Source of the DNA: Arbacia lixula
Taxonomy: Eukaryota > Echinodermata > Echinoidea > Arbacioida > Arbaciidae
Reading direction: 5' to 3'
Assembly (NCBI GenBank): GCA_963669155.1
Contig: OZ022588.1
Span: forward strand, 18,799,938-18,863,937
Length of the DNA stretch: 64,000 nt
Shown here: positions 26,501 to 33,513 of the stretch, in pieces
How the letters are laid out: every line of letters starts with the position of its first letter
Numbering within the stretch: the first letter of the stretch is position 1
The notes under the pieces: model-generated
The model's input: only the letters and a program-made list of their open reading frames with translations
Told to the model about the DNA's origin: nothing
Databases searched by the model: none
Position numbers and translations under genes: made by a program

Positions 26501-29500
26501 CATTGTATTATCAATTGAGTACAACTTTGTCACATTTAGTAAATATCAAAATAAAATTTTCTCACCATTAATGTATTTGTTAATTTGTTATTTAAGAGTG
26601 AGCATTGTGCATAGGTTTACTTTCTTTATATGGATTCCAAAATATACAATATTGGTGGGGGTTTTCACAACAGCCAATTTCTACTCTTTGGAGTATGATG
26701 TTTGATGAGCAAATGTTGTTGTCTCTGCTATAGGTTAACTAACCCATTCAGTGCCAGACAATCACCTGCTCTATGTGATTTGTGTTTATTACTAGTGCAA
26801 ACATGCACTGATGGCACATATGAGTTCAGGGGTGTTCTTTTGTCCATCAGGCCAATGCCCAGCTCACTGTAGCCCAGAGCACCATCAACACCCTGCACAG
26901 CGCCCAGCAACAGACGGAGAATGCTAAGATAGAGGTGGATGTCACAGTCGCCGAGGTGGATGCCCGGAGAAACCGGTCAGCTGAGGCCAATCAGGCCGCT
27001 GCGTCGTCCGTGACTGCTTCCAATGATGCTTTTCAGGCTGCGGAGGAGATGCTGACAATTGCGCTGGATTTTGAGAATCAAGCTTCCGGTAGGCTCGCTG
27101 TCACAATTCATTAATTTTGTTGTATCACACATTCGTTTCCAAATGCCTAGAGGCATGATGTTTTGGGGTTGTCCTTCCATCAGTCCCTTGTCAATTTATG
27201 CTATATCTTAAGAGCTGCTATGACAAATTTGCGTCTAACTTGGTAGCTCTATGTATTTTAGGTACAGAGAACTGTAGATGATGGTCTAGGGTCAATGAAC
27301 TTTGCCAACAAATTGAAAAAGTTGCTTGCTTTTTTACAATAACTTGAAATCGAAGGAGGCAATGTCAACTAAACGAGACACAAAGATTGCTGACCTCATG
27401 AAGATGAACTGAATTTATCATAGCATCATGTGAGAAAAGTGTCAATATTTGTGGCACAGAACACCAACATTACGCTTCAAGAACAATACAATGCACACAA
27501 AACATACTACAAAGAACAAATGTTAAAGAATGGTGCCAGGGTGGGCGGTGGAGGGAAGCACAAAAATCCTAGTACAGTCAAACCTGGCTATGCGACCACC
27601 TGGATTCAGCGGCCACCTACCTATAGCAGCCACTGTCCTCCGCAGAGAAATTCAGTGTTAAAGACCCTTGATATAGCGGCCACCTGGCTAACGCGGCCAG
27701 CGGCCACCCATTTTATCTCCCTCGGCCAAAATTTTACCGTGTATAGTGGCCACCAACTCTGAAATCACCCGTCCCTATCGGCGTGGAAAGCTGGCTTTTT
27801 GCGATGCGATGTAACTTAAATGGCCGTGAAAAGCTATAAGCGTGAAAAGCCTGCTTTCTAGCTGCATGACGAAATACAGCTCATTAACACCTTCTCCAAT
27901 TGTATGAAACTTGTAAAAGACCTTGCCAAACAAAAAGCAGGATCTTAATTGATTACCCTTAATCAATGAAATCTCTATGTCCGGTGTTTATTCTTTTTTT
28001 TTAGCGAGTCTCCGCATCCCGCATTTGCTTTTATTGTTGTGATGATACCCGGATCCCAGGCCCCGCGGCCAGCCCGGGATCGCGCGCGCCCTCAGCCCAT
28101 GCCCAGACCAATCCGAATCCGCGATATGCGCTACTACAAATTGGCAGCAGTGCGAGGTTCTTCGGTGTTCGCAATCTCAGAAGCACACAGCTAGGTTGTA
28201 ACTTGAAACTCATTGATATGCCTGGGGAATAAGTTGCTTACCTCGATCAACTCCCGTTCGGAAATTATTGAGGCAAAAATATTTTAAAAGACACGATAAA
28301 GAATATTTCTTGATTTGATAAAATATGTTAAGATAGTAATTATATTTTAATGTGCATTTGTATCATTTTTTCTTTTATTAATTGAAATGAATATTTTCCG
28401 GACATAACTTAGACAAAGTAAGTGAATTAATTAGAGCCTGCGCACAGCACTTGCACTAGCTGTAAATCGATCGGAGAGTGAAACAATAGGCACGAAGATG
28501 AGGAGATTCTTACTAACAACAAAAAAAGAGAACACTTGATTATCCTTAATGTGGGTATTTTAATTCAAGATCCTGTTTTCGGCAAGTTGTCGTTCTTTTG
28601 AAATTGTTATGCCGTTTATTCACTATTCAAAGCAATGCCAATGCGGTGCCAATGCCAAAGCAGCAAGCGGGCTTTTCATCATACGTTGCCCTTGTTGCTA
28701 TCTTTCCTAACCATTCTGATTATCTGGTAGGCTGCCGGTAGAGCTCGATTCTCTTCTTTTCAAAATGTGGACATGAATAAGTTGCAGATTCTTCTAATCA
28801 ACAAACTTTTCCGGGGTTTTTTCAGAAGGGTATTTCAATTCAAGATTCTGTTTATTTCACAAAGTTAACAATTCTGTTCAAAGTTTTAAACAATTACGAT
28901 TTACGGCCGCCCGTACTAATGTATGCGTGTGGCTCCTCGCAGTGCTACTAGGTCGTGCAGCAAGGCATTATGAATAAGAAACTGAACACACATTAACTTA
29001 AGATTTGAAAGAAATTCGATAACATGTGTTTTCTCTGCTAAACCACATTTATTTCATTAGTTAGAATAGAAATTGTCTTTCGTGGCGTAAAATATCTAAC
29101 GTAGTATTTATCACGAGACTCGCGAGAGTTGAGACAGCCGATGAAAATATGATATGAATTAACATATTCATCTGATAATGACGCATTTGCTACAGTTTAC
29201 TTTCTATGAGTGATCTGCTTGATTATTCATTTTTGTTTGAACACTGAAGACAAATTTATGGCATGATTTTGTGTTTCATTCTTCTTTTTGCAGATCTAGA
29301 CAAAACAAACGTACCCTTGGATGCTCATGACCCTTTACCGTGCCAACCATTGCTCAAGGGCCCCTTTCAGGGCACAAAAGAAATAGTACACATATCTCAC
29401 ACAAAATCGCACACACAAAATAATACACAGATAACGAAAATGTGCCTTCAGGTTTATTCATATTTCTCATTGAAAGAAAACGTGATAAAATACTATTTAT

Positions 29501-32500
29501 ATAGCACATAAAAATAAGATGTATATACATTAGCAACAAATTATGTTGCAGCATTACATTGTGCAAAACATACACATGCTCAAAATCAAAATGACCGCCG
29601 ACATGTCTATAGTGGTCACTTTTGTGGTTTCCCTTGAGCGGCCGCTATAGACAGGTTTGACTGTATATTAATTTTAATGATTTTTCTTTTCCAATATATA
29701 TACAATATTCCAGAGGAGTGATATGTGTAAGGTGAAGGGGTTGTGAATTCTGTCACTGTAGATAACCATCACCACAGTAATTGCTGTACTCCATTGAGAT
29801 TGATTGGAGAAGCAATTTTTCAGGTGTGAAATGACAGTTATATATTGTTAAGGCAATCACTCAAATTATTTAATGCAGAAAAGCATTTCACATGATCAGT
29901 AATGAAGCTTTTGCTTCTCTTTTGAATGATTTTATTTGTAGCTGCACAGACTAATGCATTCAGTGCATTGGCTGAAGTTCTGGCTATAGACCAGGAGGCA
30001 GATGACAACCTGGCTCAGTCAGCACAACTGAGGGTGCAATTTACACCTGTTGCTGAGACGGCAAGTGACGCCTTGAGAATTGCGAATGAGGCATTTTCAT
30101 TGGCGGATACTGAAGCACAGGTGAGATTTATTTCCGTTCTATCTTTTTCTTGTTTTTCTCTTCATCCTATTTCTCCTTCTGTCTCTTCTCTCTCTCCCTT
30201 TTACCCCTCTCCCTCCTATTGCATATCTTCCTCTTCCTCCTTCATCTCCTCCTCTTTCTCCTTCTCTTTCACTTTCTCTTTGTCCTTTGGTTTTTCTCGT
30301 CATCTTCTTTGTTTCATCTTTTTCCATCTCTCATGTACTTCTCTACCTCCACGTTGTCTTATTCCTCCTCATGACCTTTTTCCTCTCCCACCTCACCTCT
30401 TTTATTCCCCCAATTCATATAGTTTCTCCTCTTCCTCAACTTGATCTCATTTGCACCTCTTCTTCATCCATGTCCGTCCCCCATCACTATCCATGTATTT
30501 ATTATGCCTCCGCCACGAAGTGGCCGGAGGCATTATGTTTTCGGGTTGTCTGTCCGTCCGTCCGTCCCGAATCCGTTTAGGCAATATCTTGAGAACCGTT
30601 AAATGGATTTGCTTCAAACTTGGTACATGTATGTATTGCATGAAACTGATGAAGTGTGTAAAATTGGGGTCAAATCTGATTGAGGTCAAAGGTCAATGAA
30701 CTTTGTAAAAATTGCCCCAAAATGACCTTTTCCACAATAAATCCAAATCCAAGGATGCAATTCTCATTAAACATGGTACAAAGATGGATCACTACTTGGG
30801 GATAGACTGGTGACATTTTTGGTAAAATTCCTGAAAGGTCAGAGGTCAAAGGTCAATGAAATTTGTGAAAATTTGCCAAAAATTGACCTTTTTCACAATA
30901 AATCCAAATCCAAGGATGCAATTCTCATTAAACATGGTACAAAGATAGATCACTACTTGGGGATAGACTGGTGACATTTTTGGTAAAATTCCTGAAAGTT
31001 CAGAGGTCAAAGGTCAATGAACTTTGCCAAAATTGGCTAGAAATTGCCCCAAACTTTGAATTTTTCACAAGAAATCCAAATCCAATGGTGCAATTCCAAC
31101 CAAACATAGTGAAACGATGGATCACTACTTTTGGGTAGACTGGTGACATTGTTGGTGAAATTGCTGGAAGGTCAGAGGTCAAAGGTCAATGAACTTTGCA
31201 AAATTGATATTTTTCATAATAAACCCAAATCCAAATCCAATGGCGCAATTCTAACCAAACATGATGCAGAGTTGTATCACTTCATGGAGGTAGACTGGTG
31301 AAAGTTTGGGTAAAACTCCTGAGAGTTCAAAGGTCAAAGGTCAATGAACTTTGCCAAAAATTAGCTAAAAATTGCCCCCAAAGTGAAAATTTTCAAAATA
31401 TATCCAAATCCAATGGAGCAATACCAACCAAACATGGTGCAAAGATGGATCACTACTAGACTGATGACATTTTTGGTGAAATTTCTCAAAGGTCAGGGAT
31501 CAAAGGTCAATGAACTTGCCAAAATTGGCTAAAAATTGCCCCCAAATAGATATTTTTCACATTGAATTCAATACTAATGATTCAATTCAAACCAAACATA
31601 GTACAGAGATGTATCACTTCATGGAGGTAGACTGGTGAAGTTTGGATAAAATTCCTGAAAGGTCAAAGGTCAATGAACTTCACCTAAAATTGCTAATTTT
31701 AAACAAACTTGATACAAGGATGGATTTAGACAGACTGGTTAGAAAAGAAGTAAGAGTTCAAACGTCAATGAACATTGCCAAACTTCGCTAAACTAAAGAA
31801 CAGAATGTGATATTTTCATTTCACAAAGGAGCAATGGTACGTTACCCACCAAACATACACATTTTCTGAGAATAGCAAAGAGCCGGAGGCATATTTATCG
31901 ACTGCGGGGCAGTCGAATTGCTCTAGTTTTTCTACTTCTTTTATTCCACATTATATCAAGATTACATTTTTTTCCTGTCTGAATCATGCTTGTAAAGGCC
32001 TGGTACTACTGGCTGATGAACACAAAATGTATGCATAAAGGATACAGCGGACAAACACAATTTCGGGGATGACTCCCTCCGTTATCATCTGCTCAAGAAA
32101 TTGAGAAAATTGCCGAAAATTTGTGAAAATACAATGTAAAAAACGGACATGGGTAGTATGTAGCGGGGATGTTAAACAGATGTTTATCGGAAGCCTAGCA
32201 GAAGGAAGTGGATGTCCATTTTAATTTTTTTATATAGGAGATGCATACGCTTACATCCTTTCTATTTCTGTGCTGTATAGACTTTCCATGTACCTTATCT
32301 TTCCTCCTTCTGTCACTTTTCAGCTGTAGCGGATGTGAGTTGTGAGGATGCCCAGAGGATGCAAAGAGGAAACAGCGGACGTTTAAAAGATTATAATGGA
32401 TACAAAATGTTTGTTGCTCGTATTTGTTGTGGTAGAACGTATGAAACATGTATGCAATGAGTACACAACGGATGCTTAGCATTTTCCAATGGATGGCAAG

Positions 32501-33513
32501 ATTTTTTCACGTTTTGCTTCCTCTTTGCATTCTTGAGTGCAGTGGGACTGGGCCTTAACATGTACTATAAAAATATGTCTGCTCATTATCCTAATCACTT
32601 ATTTATAGTTTCCATTTAGATCTGTCCTCATGGATGTATTTGTATGTTGTCTTTTCTTCACAAGGCTATTAAACCAATTAATGACAGAGCAGATGAGCTG
32701 TACACAGAATCAGCTAATCAGCTCACGGATACAGATGATGTCACTCGTTCGGCAAGTCAGCTCAATGAAAATGAGATTCAGCCTTCATTGGCAGCCTGCG
32801 ACGCCTACCAGCCAGCCATAGAGACCCTAGAGGACACAGTCACTCAAGCATCAAGTAAGTAGGGAGGCAGAGGAGAAGAAGAGATAGGAGAGAGAGGGAG
32901 AGACAAGTGAGGGAGAGAGAGATACAGAGCCGGATGGAGGCAACGAGAGAAAAAGAGACATTACAGACATAGAGAGAGAGAAAAACACTGCTGATTGGCA
33001 GAGAAAAAGTGTCAATGTGAAAAAAGATTAGAAAGTGCATCATTGAAAAAGAATCACTTATCAGCATTGCTACCAGTTTCAATTGTAGTATTACTTATGT
33101 GGGCATTATGGAAATAAACTGTTGTGTGAATTATTGCATTATAGAATGTAATTGCATGATGGATATGTTCTACACACAGCAGTAGATGTACATTGATATA
33201 TCACCTCTGCAATCTTCTCACAGGTGCAGCAGATGCAGCAGCCATATCAGTGGCGGCCAGCCAAGCTAGGGTCAGCGCACTACGCCAGAGCCTCATGAAT
33301 ATTCAACAGGTGGACACCAGCGACCTACCGGCACTGCAGACTCAGATCCAGCAGGCGAGGGAGCTCTTCTCCCAGGAGGATTATGCCGCTATTGTAACCG
33401 CCCTAAGGCTAGCGCTGGAGGACCAGGCCGCATGGTTGGCTGATACAACGGCCACAGTCACTGAGCTACAGGGGCAAATTGATGGGCTCCAGAGCTTTAG
33501 CAGGAGTCCCTAA
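2692..33513 (+). CDS. Laminin chain with both LF and L4 domains, gamma-like coiled coil (25 exons, 5' partial)
   Basis: Secreted basement-membrane subunit expected to join an alpha and a second chain in a coiled-coil trimer. Exons: 2692-3116, 3420-3608, 4314-4498, 5368-5535, 6070-6255, 6596-6744, 7125-7276, 7653-7802, 9829-10154, 11669-11800, 12542-12685, 13066-13390, 15178-15420, 16863-17233, 19190-19366, 20247-20507, 21067-21210, 21894-22069, 22475-22697, 23627-23808, 26139-26411, 26851-27088, 29942-30120, 32665-32854, 33224-33513. All junctions are GT-AG, phases agree, and the sum is 1,825 residues plus stop. Residues (from exon 1): LN 1-205, LE 205-470, LF 485-687, LE 688-905, L4 about 925-1085, LE to 1243, coiled coil 1244-1825. 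The CxxC before the coil (CDVC) and the C-terminal heptads resemble gamma chains; the beta-chain knob insert is absent. The LF domain is a beta-chain feature. The N-terminal LN part lies before the window. By eye the assignment to laminin is certain; beta versus gamma orthology is not. Confidence 0.95.
3117..3419. other. Intron 1, nothing recognised
   Basis: AT-rich intron with normal GT-AG ends; I see no repeat or gene in it. Confidence 0.6.
3420..3608 (+). CDS. Laminin exon 2: end of LN domain
   Basis: Acceptor TTTTTACAG, donor CTCAC|GTAAGT. Encodes [15 protein letters not shown]...[14 protein letters not shown]. The KYYYAI segment is the usual end of an LN domain, immediately before the first LE module. 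Confidence 0.92.
4314..4498 (+). CDS. Laminin exon 3: first LE (laminin EGF-like) module
   Basis: Encodes [10 protein letters not shown]...CECFHNTMG...[15 protein letters not shown]. The CLPxxNxRPWR motif is typical of the first LE of gamma chains and netrins. Ends in phase 1 (CAGG|GTGAGT), as do the next LE exons. Confidence 0.92.
5368..5535 (+). CDS. Laminin exon 4: LE module 2
   Basis: Begins after TTGACAG and ends ACAG|GTGGGG. Encodes [14 protein letters not shown]...[24 protein letters not shown] with regularly spaced LE cysteines. Confidence 0.92.
6070..6255 (+). CDS. Laminin exon 5: LE module 3
   Basis: Begins after TCCTGCAG and ends CAAG|GTAGGA. Encodes [16 protein letters not shown]...[22 protein letters not shown] standard eight-cysteine LE module. 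Confidence 0.92.
6596..6744 (+). CDS. Laminin exon 6: LE module 4
   Basis: Begins after TTCTCGCAG and ends ATATG|GTGAGA in phase 0, unlike the phase-1 LE exons. Encodes [18 protein letters not shown]...[17 protein letters not shown]. The final cysteine pair continues in exon 7 (DCTSCGC). Confidence 0.9.
6745..7652. other. Introns 6 and 7, nothing recognised
   Basis: Introns at 6745-7124 and 7277-7652. Pyrimidine-rich patches (about 6940-6985) but no gene or element that I can support. Confidence 0.5.
7125..7276 (+). CDS. Laminin exon 7: LE module 5 running into LF domain
   Basis: Encodes [17 protein letters not shown]...[20 protein letters not shown]. Laminin beta chains have the same truncated LE (C..VEPGYYFATLDHY) immediately before their LF (IV type B) domain, so this exon marks entry into a beta-type segment. 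Confidence 0.9.
7653..7802 (+). CDS. Laminin exon 8: LF (laminin IV type B) domain, first part
   Basis: Encodes [40 protein letters not shown]. Position and the YxAxEA opening match the beta-chain LF start (LYEAEEA). Donor GAGCAT|GTGAGA, followed by a CT simple repeat at about 7818-7842. Confidence 0.85.
8050..9530. mobile_element. Possible unclassified element inside laminin intron 8
   Basis: Base composition changes from AT-rich to CpG-richer here. TGACGTAACTGAATG lies near the left side (about 8099-8113) and the complement of TGACGTAAGGTGAATG near the right (about 9466-9481), suggesting diverged inverted ends. It holds the acidic reading frame at 8204. Boundaries are guesses. Confidence 0.3.
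8204..8447 (+). CDS. Unrecognised acidic first-exon-like reading frame in laminin intron 8
   Basis: Opens with ACAATGG (good context) and encodes [60 protein letters not shown]...[12 protein letters not shown], ending at a strong donor (AAAATTG|GTATGT at 8447/8448). Composition is strongly acidic and Ser-rich. The surrounding DNA (about 8050-9530) is richer in CpG and has TGACGTAA...TGAATG-like motifs in opposite orientation near its two ends, which hints at a mobile element. I do not recognise the family and found no continuing exons. It could also be chance. Confidence 0.35.
9829..10154 (+). CDS. Laminin exon 9: LF domain, core
   Basis: Encodes [23 protein letters not shown]...[34 protein letters not shown] and IDSLLLLP correspond to beta-chain LF motifs (LIRYEPQ, IDSLVLMP). 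Acceptor CTCACCAG, donor AACAG|GTGGGT. Confidence 0.9.
10160..10520 (+). repeat. Irregular direct repeats of TGCAGTCAGCTCCATGC / TGCAATCA type
   Basis: Three or more degenerate units with TGCAGTCAGC, TGACTGCA and TGCAATCAGCTGCAT cores occur in the first part of intron 9. They look like a decayed tandem or compound repeat. Confidence 0.5.
10881..11660 (+). mobile_element. Helentron-like repeat family B, three stacked left ends
   Basis: Left-end sequence GTCTCGCCTGAACAAAGTTC starts at 10881 and recurs at about 11321 and 11560, each followed by GTCTGT-type simple repeat and blocks with GGGTCAAAGGTCATCTAGGG. The last copy is truncated by laminin exon 10. Related copies: 19618-20107, 25447-26083, 36443-37160 (plus), and 47927-48237 and 50663-51040 (minus). 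Confidence 0.7.
11669..11800 (+). CDS. Laminin exon 10: end of LF domain
   Basis: Encodes [21 protein letters not shown]...[17 protein letters not shown], matching the beta-chain stretch ETFQRYRC...CRNIIFSISALLHQTG. The acceptor (CCTGGTAG) directly follows a truncated repeat, so part of its upstream sequence is transposon-derived. Confidence 0.88.
11801..12541. other. Intron 10, nothing recognised
   Basis: AT-rich intron with GT-AG ends; no gene, repeat family or RNA gene recognised. Confidence 0.5.
12542..12685 (+). CDS. Laminin exon 11: LE module after LF
   Basis: Encodes [48 protein letters not shown]. It aligns with the first LE after LF in beta chains (CECDPQGSLSSVCDPNGGQC). Confidence 0.92.
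13066..13390 (+). CDS. Laminin exon 12: two LE modules
   Basis: Encodes [16 protein letters not shown]...[36 protein letters not shown], then [22 protein letters not shown]...[16 protein letters not shown]. The first module has an insert of about 14 residues between cysteines. Confidence 0.92.
13572..14905 (+). mobile_element. Helentron-like repeat family A, near full-length copy (intron 12)
   Basis: Left end is a hairpin (TGCCTCCACCACGAAGTGG with its complement CTGGAGGC), followed by CCGTCCGTCC repeats. Then come about eight diverged internal units with AAAGGTCAATGAACTTTGCC and GATGGATCACTACTTGGGG. The right end is GGCGGAGGCATATTTATCGA, a GACTGC-GTG-GCAGTC hairpin and CTAG at 14902-14905. 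GCCTCC at the left and GGAGGC at the right form subterminal inverted repeats. No coding capacity. Confidence 0.72.
15178..15420 (+). CDS. Laminin exon 13: LE module plus half LE entering L4
   Basis: Encodes [95 protein letters not shown] matches the gamma-chain half-LE (CTPCFCFGHSSVC) that is split by the L4 domain. Confidence 0.92.
15855..16754. mobile_element. 900-bp fold-back element with Penelope/hammerhead-like motif (intron 13)
   Basis: Inverted ends TAATAAATACTATTTAGAA (left) and the complement at 16740-16754 continue into AAAACTTTCGGTAA...CATGTGG on both sides. Inner inverted arms lie at about 15910-15995 and 16245-16335 (GTATTTATG...GATCCGAAGGGATC). In the right arm, 16340-16380 reads CCGGATGACGG...CTGCCCGAAACGTCGAGAC, resembling the hammerhead-like motif of Penelope-type retroelements. 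Confidence 0.6.
16338..16380 (+). ncRNA. Hammerhead-ribozyme-like motif
   Basis: GGATGA, then a 7-bp imperfect stem (CGGACAG / CTGCCCG) around AGCACA, then GAAACGTC. The consensus is CUGAUGA...GAAA with a GUC cleavage triplet. Here the first core segment deviates (CGGATGA) and the first stem-II pair is not canonical, so activity is doubtful. Confidence 0.3.
16863..17233 (+). CDS. Laminin exon 14: L4 (laminin IV type A) domain
   Basis: Encodes [16 protein letters not shown]...[31 protein letters not shown]...[26 protein letters not shown], YLGxxLSSYG and LSYxxxLD are L4 hallmarks shared with gamma and alpha chains ([26 protein letters not shown]). Confidence 0.94.
17591..19067 (+). mobile_element. 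Helentron-like repeat family A, copy in intron 14
   Basis: The left hairpin is missing; the copy begins at GCATTATGTTTTCGGGTTGT and a CCGTCCGTCC tract (17608-17660). Internal AGGTCA-bearing units follow, and the right end carries the GACTGCGCGGCAGTC hairpin and CTAG at 19064-19067. Confidence 0.7.
19190..19366 (+). CDS. Laminin exon 15: end of L4, start of resuming half-LE
   Basis: Encodes [36 protein letters not shown]...[22 protein letters not shown] matches the gamma-chain LTSIKIRGTY. Donor AATGG|GTGAGT. Confidence 0.9.
19618..20107 (+). mobile_element. Helentron-like repeat family B, copy in intron 15
   Basis: Starts near TGTCTCGCCTGAACGAAGTT and ends TCAGGCGAGACTCATGGTTC...CCTTGTTTC. 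TCTCGCCTGA and TCAGGCGAGA are subterminal inverted repeats, and the right end forms a GTGGTTC/GAACCAC-type hairpin (degenerate here). Confidence 0.65.
20247..20507 (+). CDS. Laminin exon 16: post-L4 half LE and fused, shortened LE modules
   Basis: Encodes [78 protein letters not shown]. The first part completes the L4-split LE. After CESC the spacing is wrong for one LE, as if two modules had been fused by an internal deletion. Confidence 0.9.
20508..21893. other. Introns 16 and 17, nothing recognised
   Basis: Introns at 20508-21066 and 21211-21893 are AT-rich; I recognise no element or gene. Confidence 0.5.
21067..21210 (+). CDS. Laminin exon 17: last LE module
   Basis: Encodes [48 protein letters not shown]. 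Human gamma-1 has several more LE modules here; this chain has only about three after L4. Confidence 0.92.
   Translation, partial: HATVMVPALGAPQSVRMGVASAHVSATLAAGSAAAVPTTTTIMILDV
21894..22069 (+). CDS. Laminin exon 18: CxxC and start of coiled coil
   Basis: Encodes [32 protein letters not shown]...[18 protein letters not shown]. It corresponds to gamma-1 CPACYRLVKDKVADHRVKLQELESLI. The CxxC is expected to form the interchain disulfides at the top of the trimeric coil. Confidence 0.92.
22190..22430 (+). repeat. Pyrimidine-rich (CT/CCT) low-complexity tract before exon 19
   Basis: A long CTCCT-type tract precedes the exon 19 acceptor at 22474. It gives long open frames on both strands that are composition artefacts. 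Confidence 0.7.
22475..22697 (+). CDS. Laminin exon 19: coiled coil
   Basis: Encodes [27 protein letters not shown]...[32 protein letters not shown], Ala/Leu/Asn-rich heptads. Acceptor ATACCAG (phase 0), donor AAGTG|GTGAGT. Confidence 0.9.
22895..23500. repeat. Fragments of family A left end and of a MITE (intron 19)
   Basis: ATGCCTCTGCAATGAAGTTG...GCATTATGTTTTCGGGTTG (about 22895-22945) is a degenerate family A left end. AGGTAAGGGGGTGTAGTGG at about 23352 resembles the end of the MITE at 47498-47722. Short AT repeats follow to about 23580. Confidence 0.5.
23627..23808 (+). CDS. Laminin exon 20: coiled coil; its 3' end seeds a minisatellite
   Basis: Encodes [60 protein letters not shown]. 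The last codons (Ala-Asn-Glu-Ala-Leu-Gln) and donor CAG|GTCAGG recur in the tandem units that follow in the intron. Confidence 0.9.
23785..24285 (+). repeat. 76-bp minisatellite derived from the exon 20/intron 20 junction
   Basis: The GGGTCCCCCCTTTTGCT block recurs at 23846, 23922, 23998, 24074, 24150 and 24226, exactly 76 bp apart. Each unit carries GCCAACGAAGCCTT(C/G)CTGGTCAGG, a close copy of the exon 20 end plus donor; the last copy (about 24248-24271) is nearly identical to the genuine junction including CAG|GTCAGG. Diverged units resume at about 25010-25250 after an insertion. Confidence 0.9.
24286..25005 (-). mobile_element. hAT transposon fragment inserted in the minisatellite
   Basis: Interrupts the 76-bp array: the unit breaks after AAACATC at about 24285 and resumes at CGCAGGGTCC near 25010. 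The minus strand encodes a C-terminal hAT dimerization segment (see next entry). No intact transposase N-terminus is present. Confidence 0.65.
24634..24975 (-). pseudogene. hAT transposase C-terminal dimerization domain fragment
   Basis: Minus-strand translation includes [20 protein letters not shown] followed by [34 protein letters not shown]. The HSN(A/S)DCERxFSxVxKxKxxxR...TLxxLxxxK pattern is the hAT-family C-terminal dimerization motif. Only about 110 residues remain and the catalytic core is missing, so this is a relic. It lies antisense inside laminin intron 20. Confidence 0.75.
25010..25255 (+). repeat. Diverged continuation of the 76-bp minisatellite
   Basis: About three further units with CCTTTTGCC...GCCAATGAGG...GGTCAGGAGACAAGCATCAT, progressively diverged; the last keeps GCCAATGAAGCCCTGC. 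Confidence 0.75.
25447..26083 (+). mobile_element. Helentron-like repeat family B, full copy in intron 20
   Basis: Left CTCGCCTGAACAAAGTTCGG, GTCTGTTGGTCTGTCAGTC repeats, three diverged internal units, right end GATTGCGAAATCAGGTGAGA and the perfect hairpin GTGGTTCGCGAACCAC followed by CTTGTTTT. It ends about 55 bases before exon 21. Confidence 0.72.
26139..26411 (+). CDS. Laminin exon 21: coiled coil
   Basis: Encodes [62 protein letters not shown]...[11 protein letters not shown]. Acceptor GTTAACAG, donor CTA|GTAAGT, phase 0 at both ends. Confidence 0.92.
26851..27088 (+). CDS. Laminin exon 22: coiled coil
   Basis: Encodes [79 protein letters not shown]. Acceptor GTCCATCAG, donor TTCCG|GTAGGC. 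Confidence 0.92.
27130..27430 (+). repeat. Degenerate family A fragment (intron 22)
   Basis: AAATGCCTAGAGGCATGATGTTTTGGGGTTGTCC resembles the family A left end, followed by remnants such as GGTCAATGAACTTTGCC. Confidence 0.5.
27575..29663. mobile_element. 2.1-kb pogo/Tc1-like element with TA target duplication (intron 22)
   Basis: Bounded by TA-CAGTCAAACCTGGCTATG at the left and GCTATAGACAGGTTTGACTG-TA at the right, inverted ends of about 28 bp with mismatches. GCGGCCAC motifs recur near the left end. I found no transposase frame; the interior (28000-29300) is otherwise unrecognised. Confidence 0.65.
29942..30120 (+). CDS. Laminin exon 23: coiled coil
   Basis: Encodes [60 protein letters not shown]. 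Acceptor ATTTGTAG, donor GCACAG|GTGAGA, followed by a pyrimidine-rich tract. Confidence 0.92.
30125..30480 (+). repeat. Pyrimidine-rich low-complexity tract (intron 23)
   Basis: CT/TTC-rich DNA immediately after the exon 23 donor. Long open frames here reflect composition only. Confidence 0.7.
30503..31926 (+). mobile_element. Helentron-like repeat family A, best-preserved copy (intron 23)
   Basis: Left hairpin GCCTCCGCCACGAAGTGGC plus CGGAGGC, then CCGTCCGTCC. Internal units of roughly 150 bp with AGAGGTCAAAGGTCAATGAA follow. The right end has CGACTGCGGGGCAGTCG and CTAG at 31923-31926. ATGCCTCCGCC at the left and GAGGCAT near the right form subterminal inverted repeats. Confidence 0.75.
31996..32555. 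mobile_element. 560-bp Harbinger-type MITE with TAA target duplication
   Basis: TAA at 31993-31995 and 32556-32558 flank ends AGGCCTGGTACTACTGGC (left) and the complement of AGGCCCAGTCCCACTGCAC (right). It ends about 110 bases before laminin exon 24. No coding capacity. Confidence 0.65.
32665..32854 (+). CDS. Laminin exon 24: coiled coil
   Basis: Encodes [63 protein letters not shown]. Acceptor TTCACAAG, donor TCAA|GTAAGT. It contains a single cysteine in the coil. Confidence 0.88.
33224..33513 (+). CDS. Laminin exon 25: C-terminal coiled coil and stop
   Basis: Encodes [49 protein letters not shown]...[18 protein letters not shown], then [24 protein letters not shown] aligns with gamma-1 GQLDTVDLNKLNEIEGTLNKA. 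The tail lacks the C-terminal cysteine and the third-from-last glutamate of classical gamma-1 chains. Confidence 0.93.

Noticed and set aside
29926..30444. 172-codon frame continuing from laminin exon 23
   Set aside because: Only 29942-30120 is coding; the rest reads through the donor GCACAG|GTGAGA into pyrimidine-rich intron DNA.
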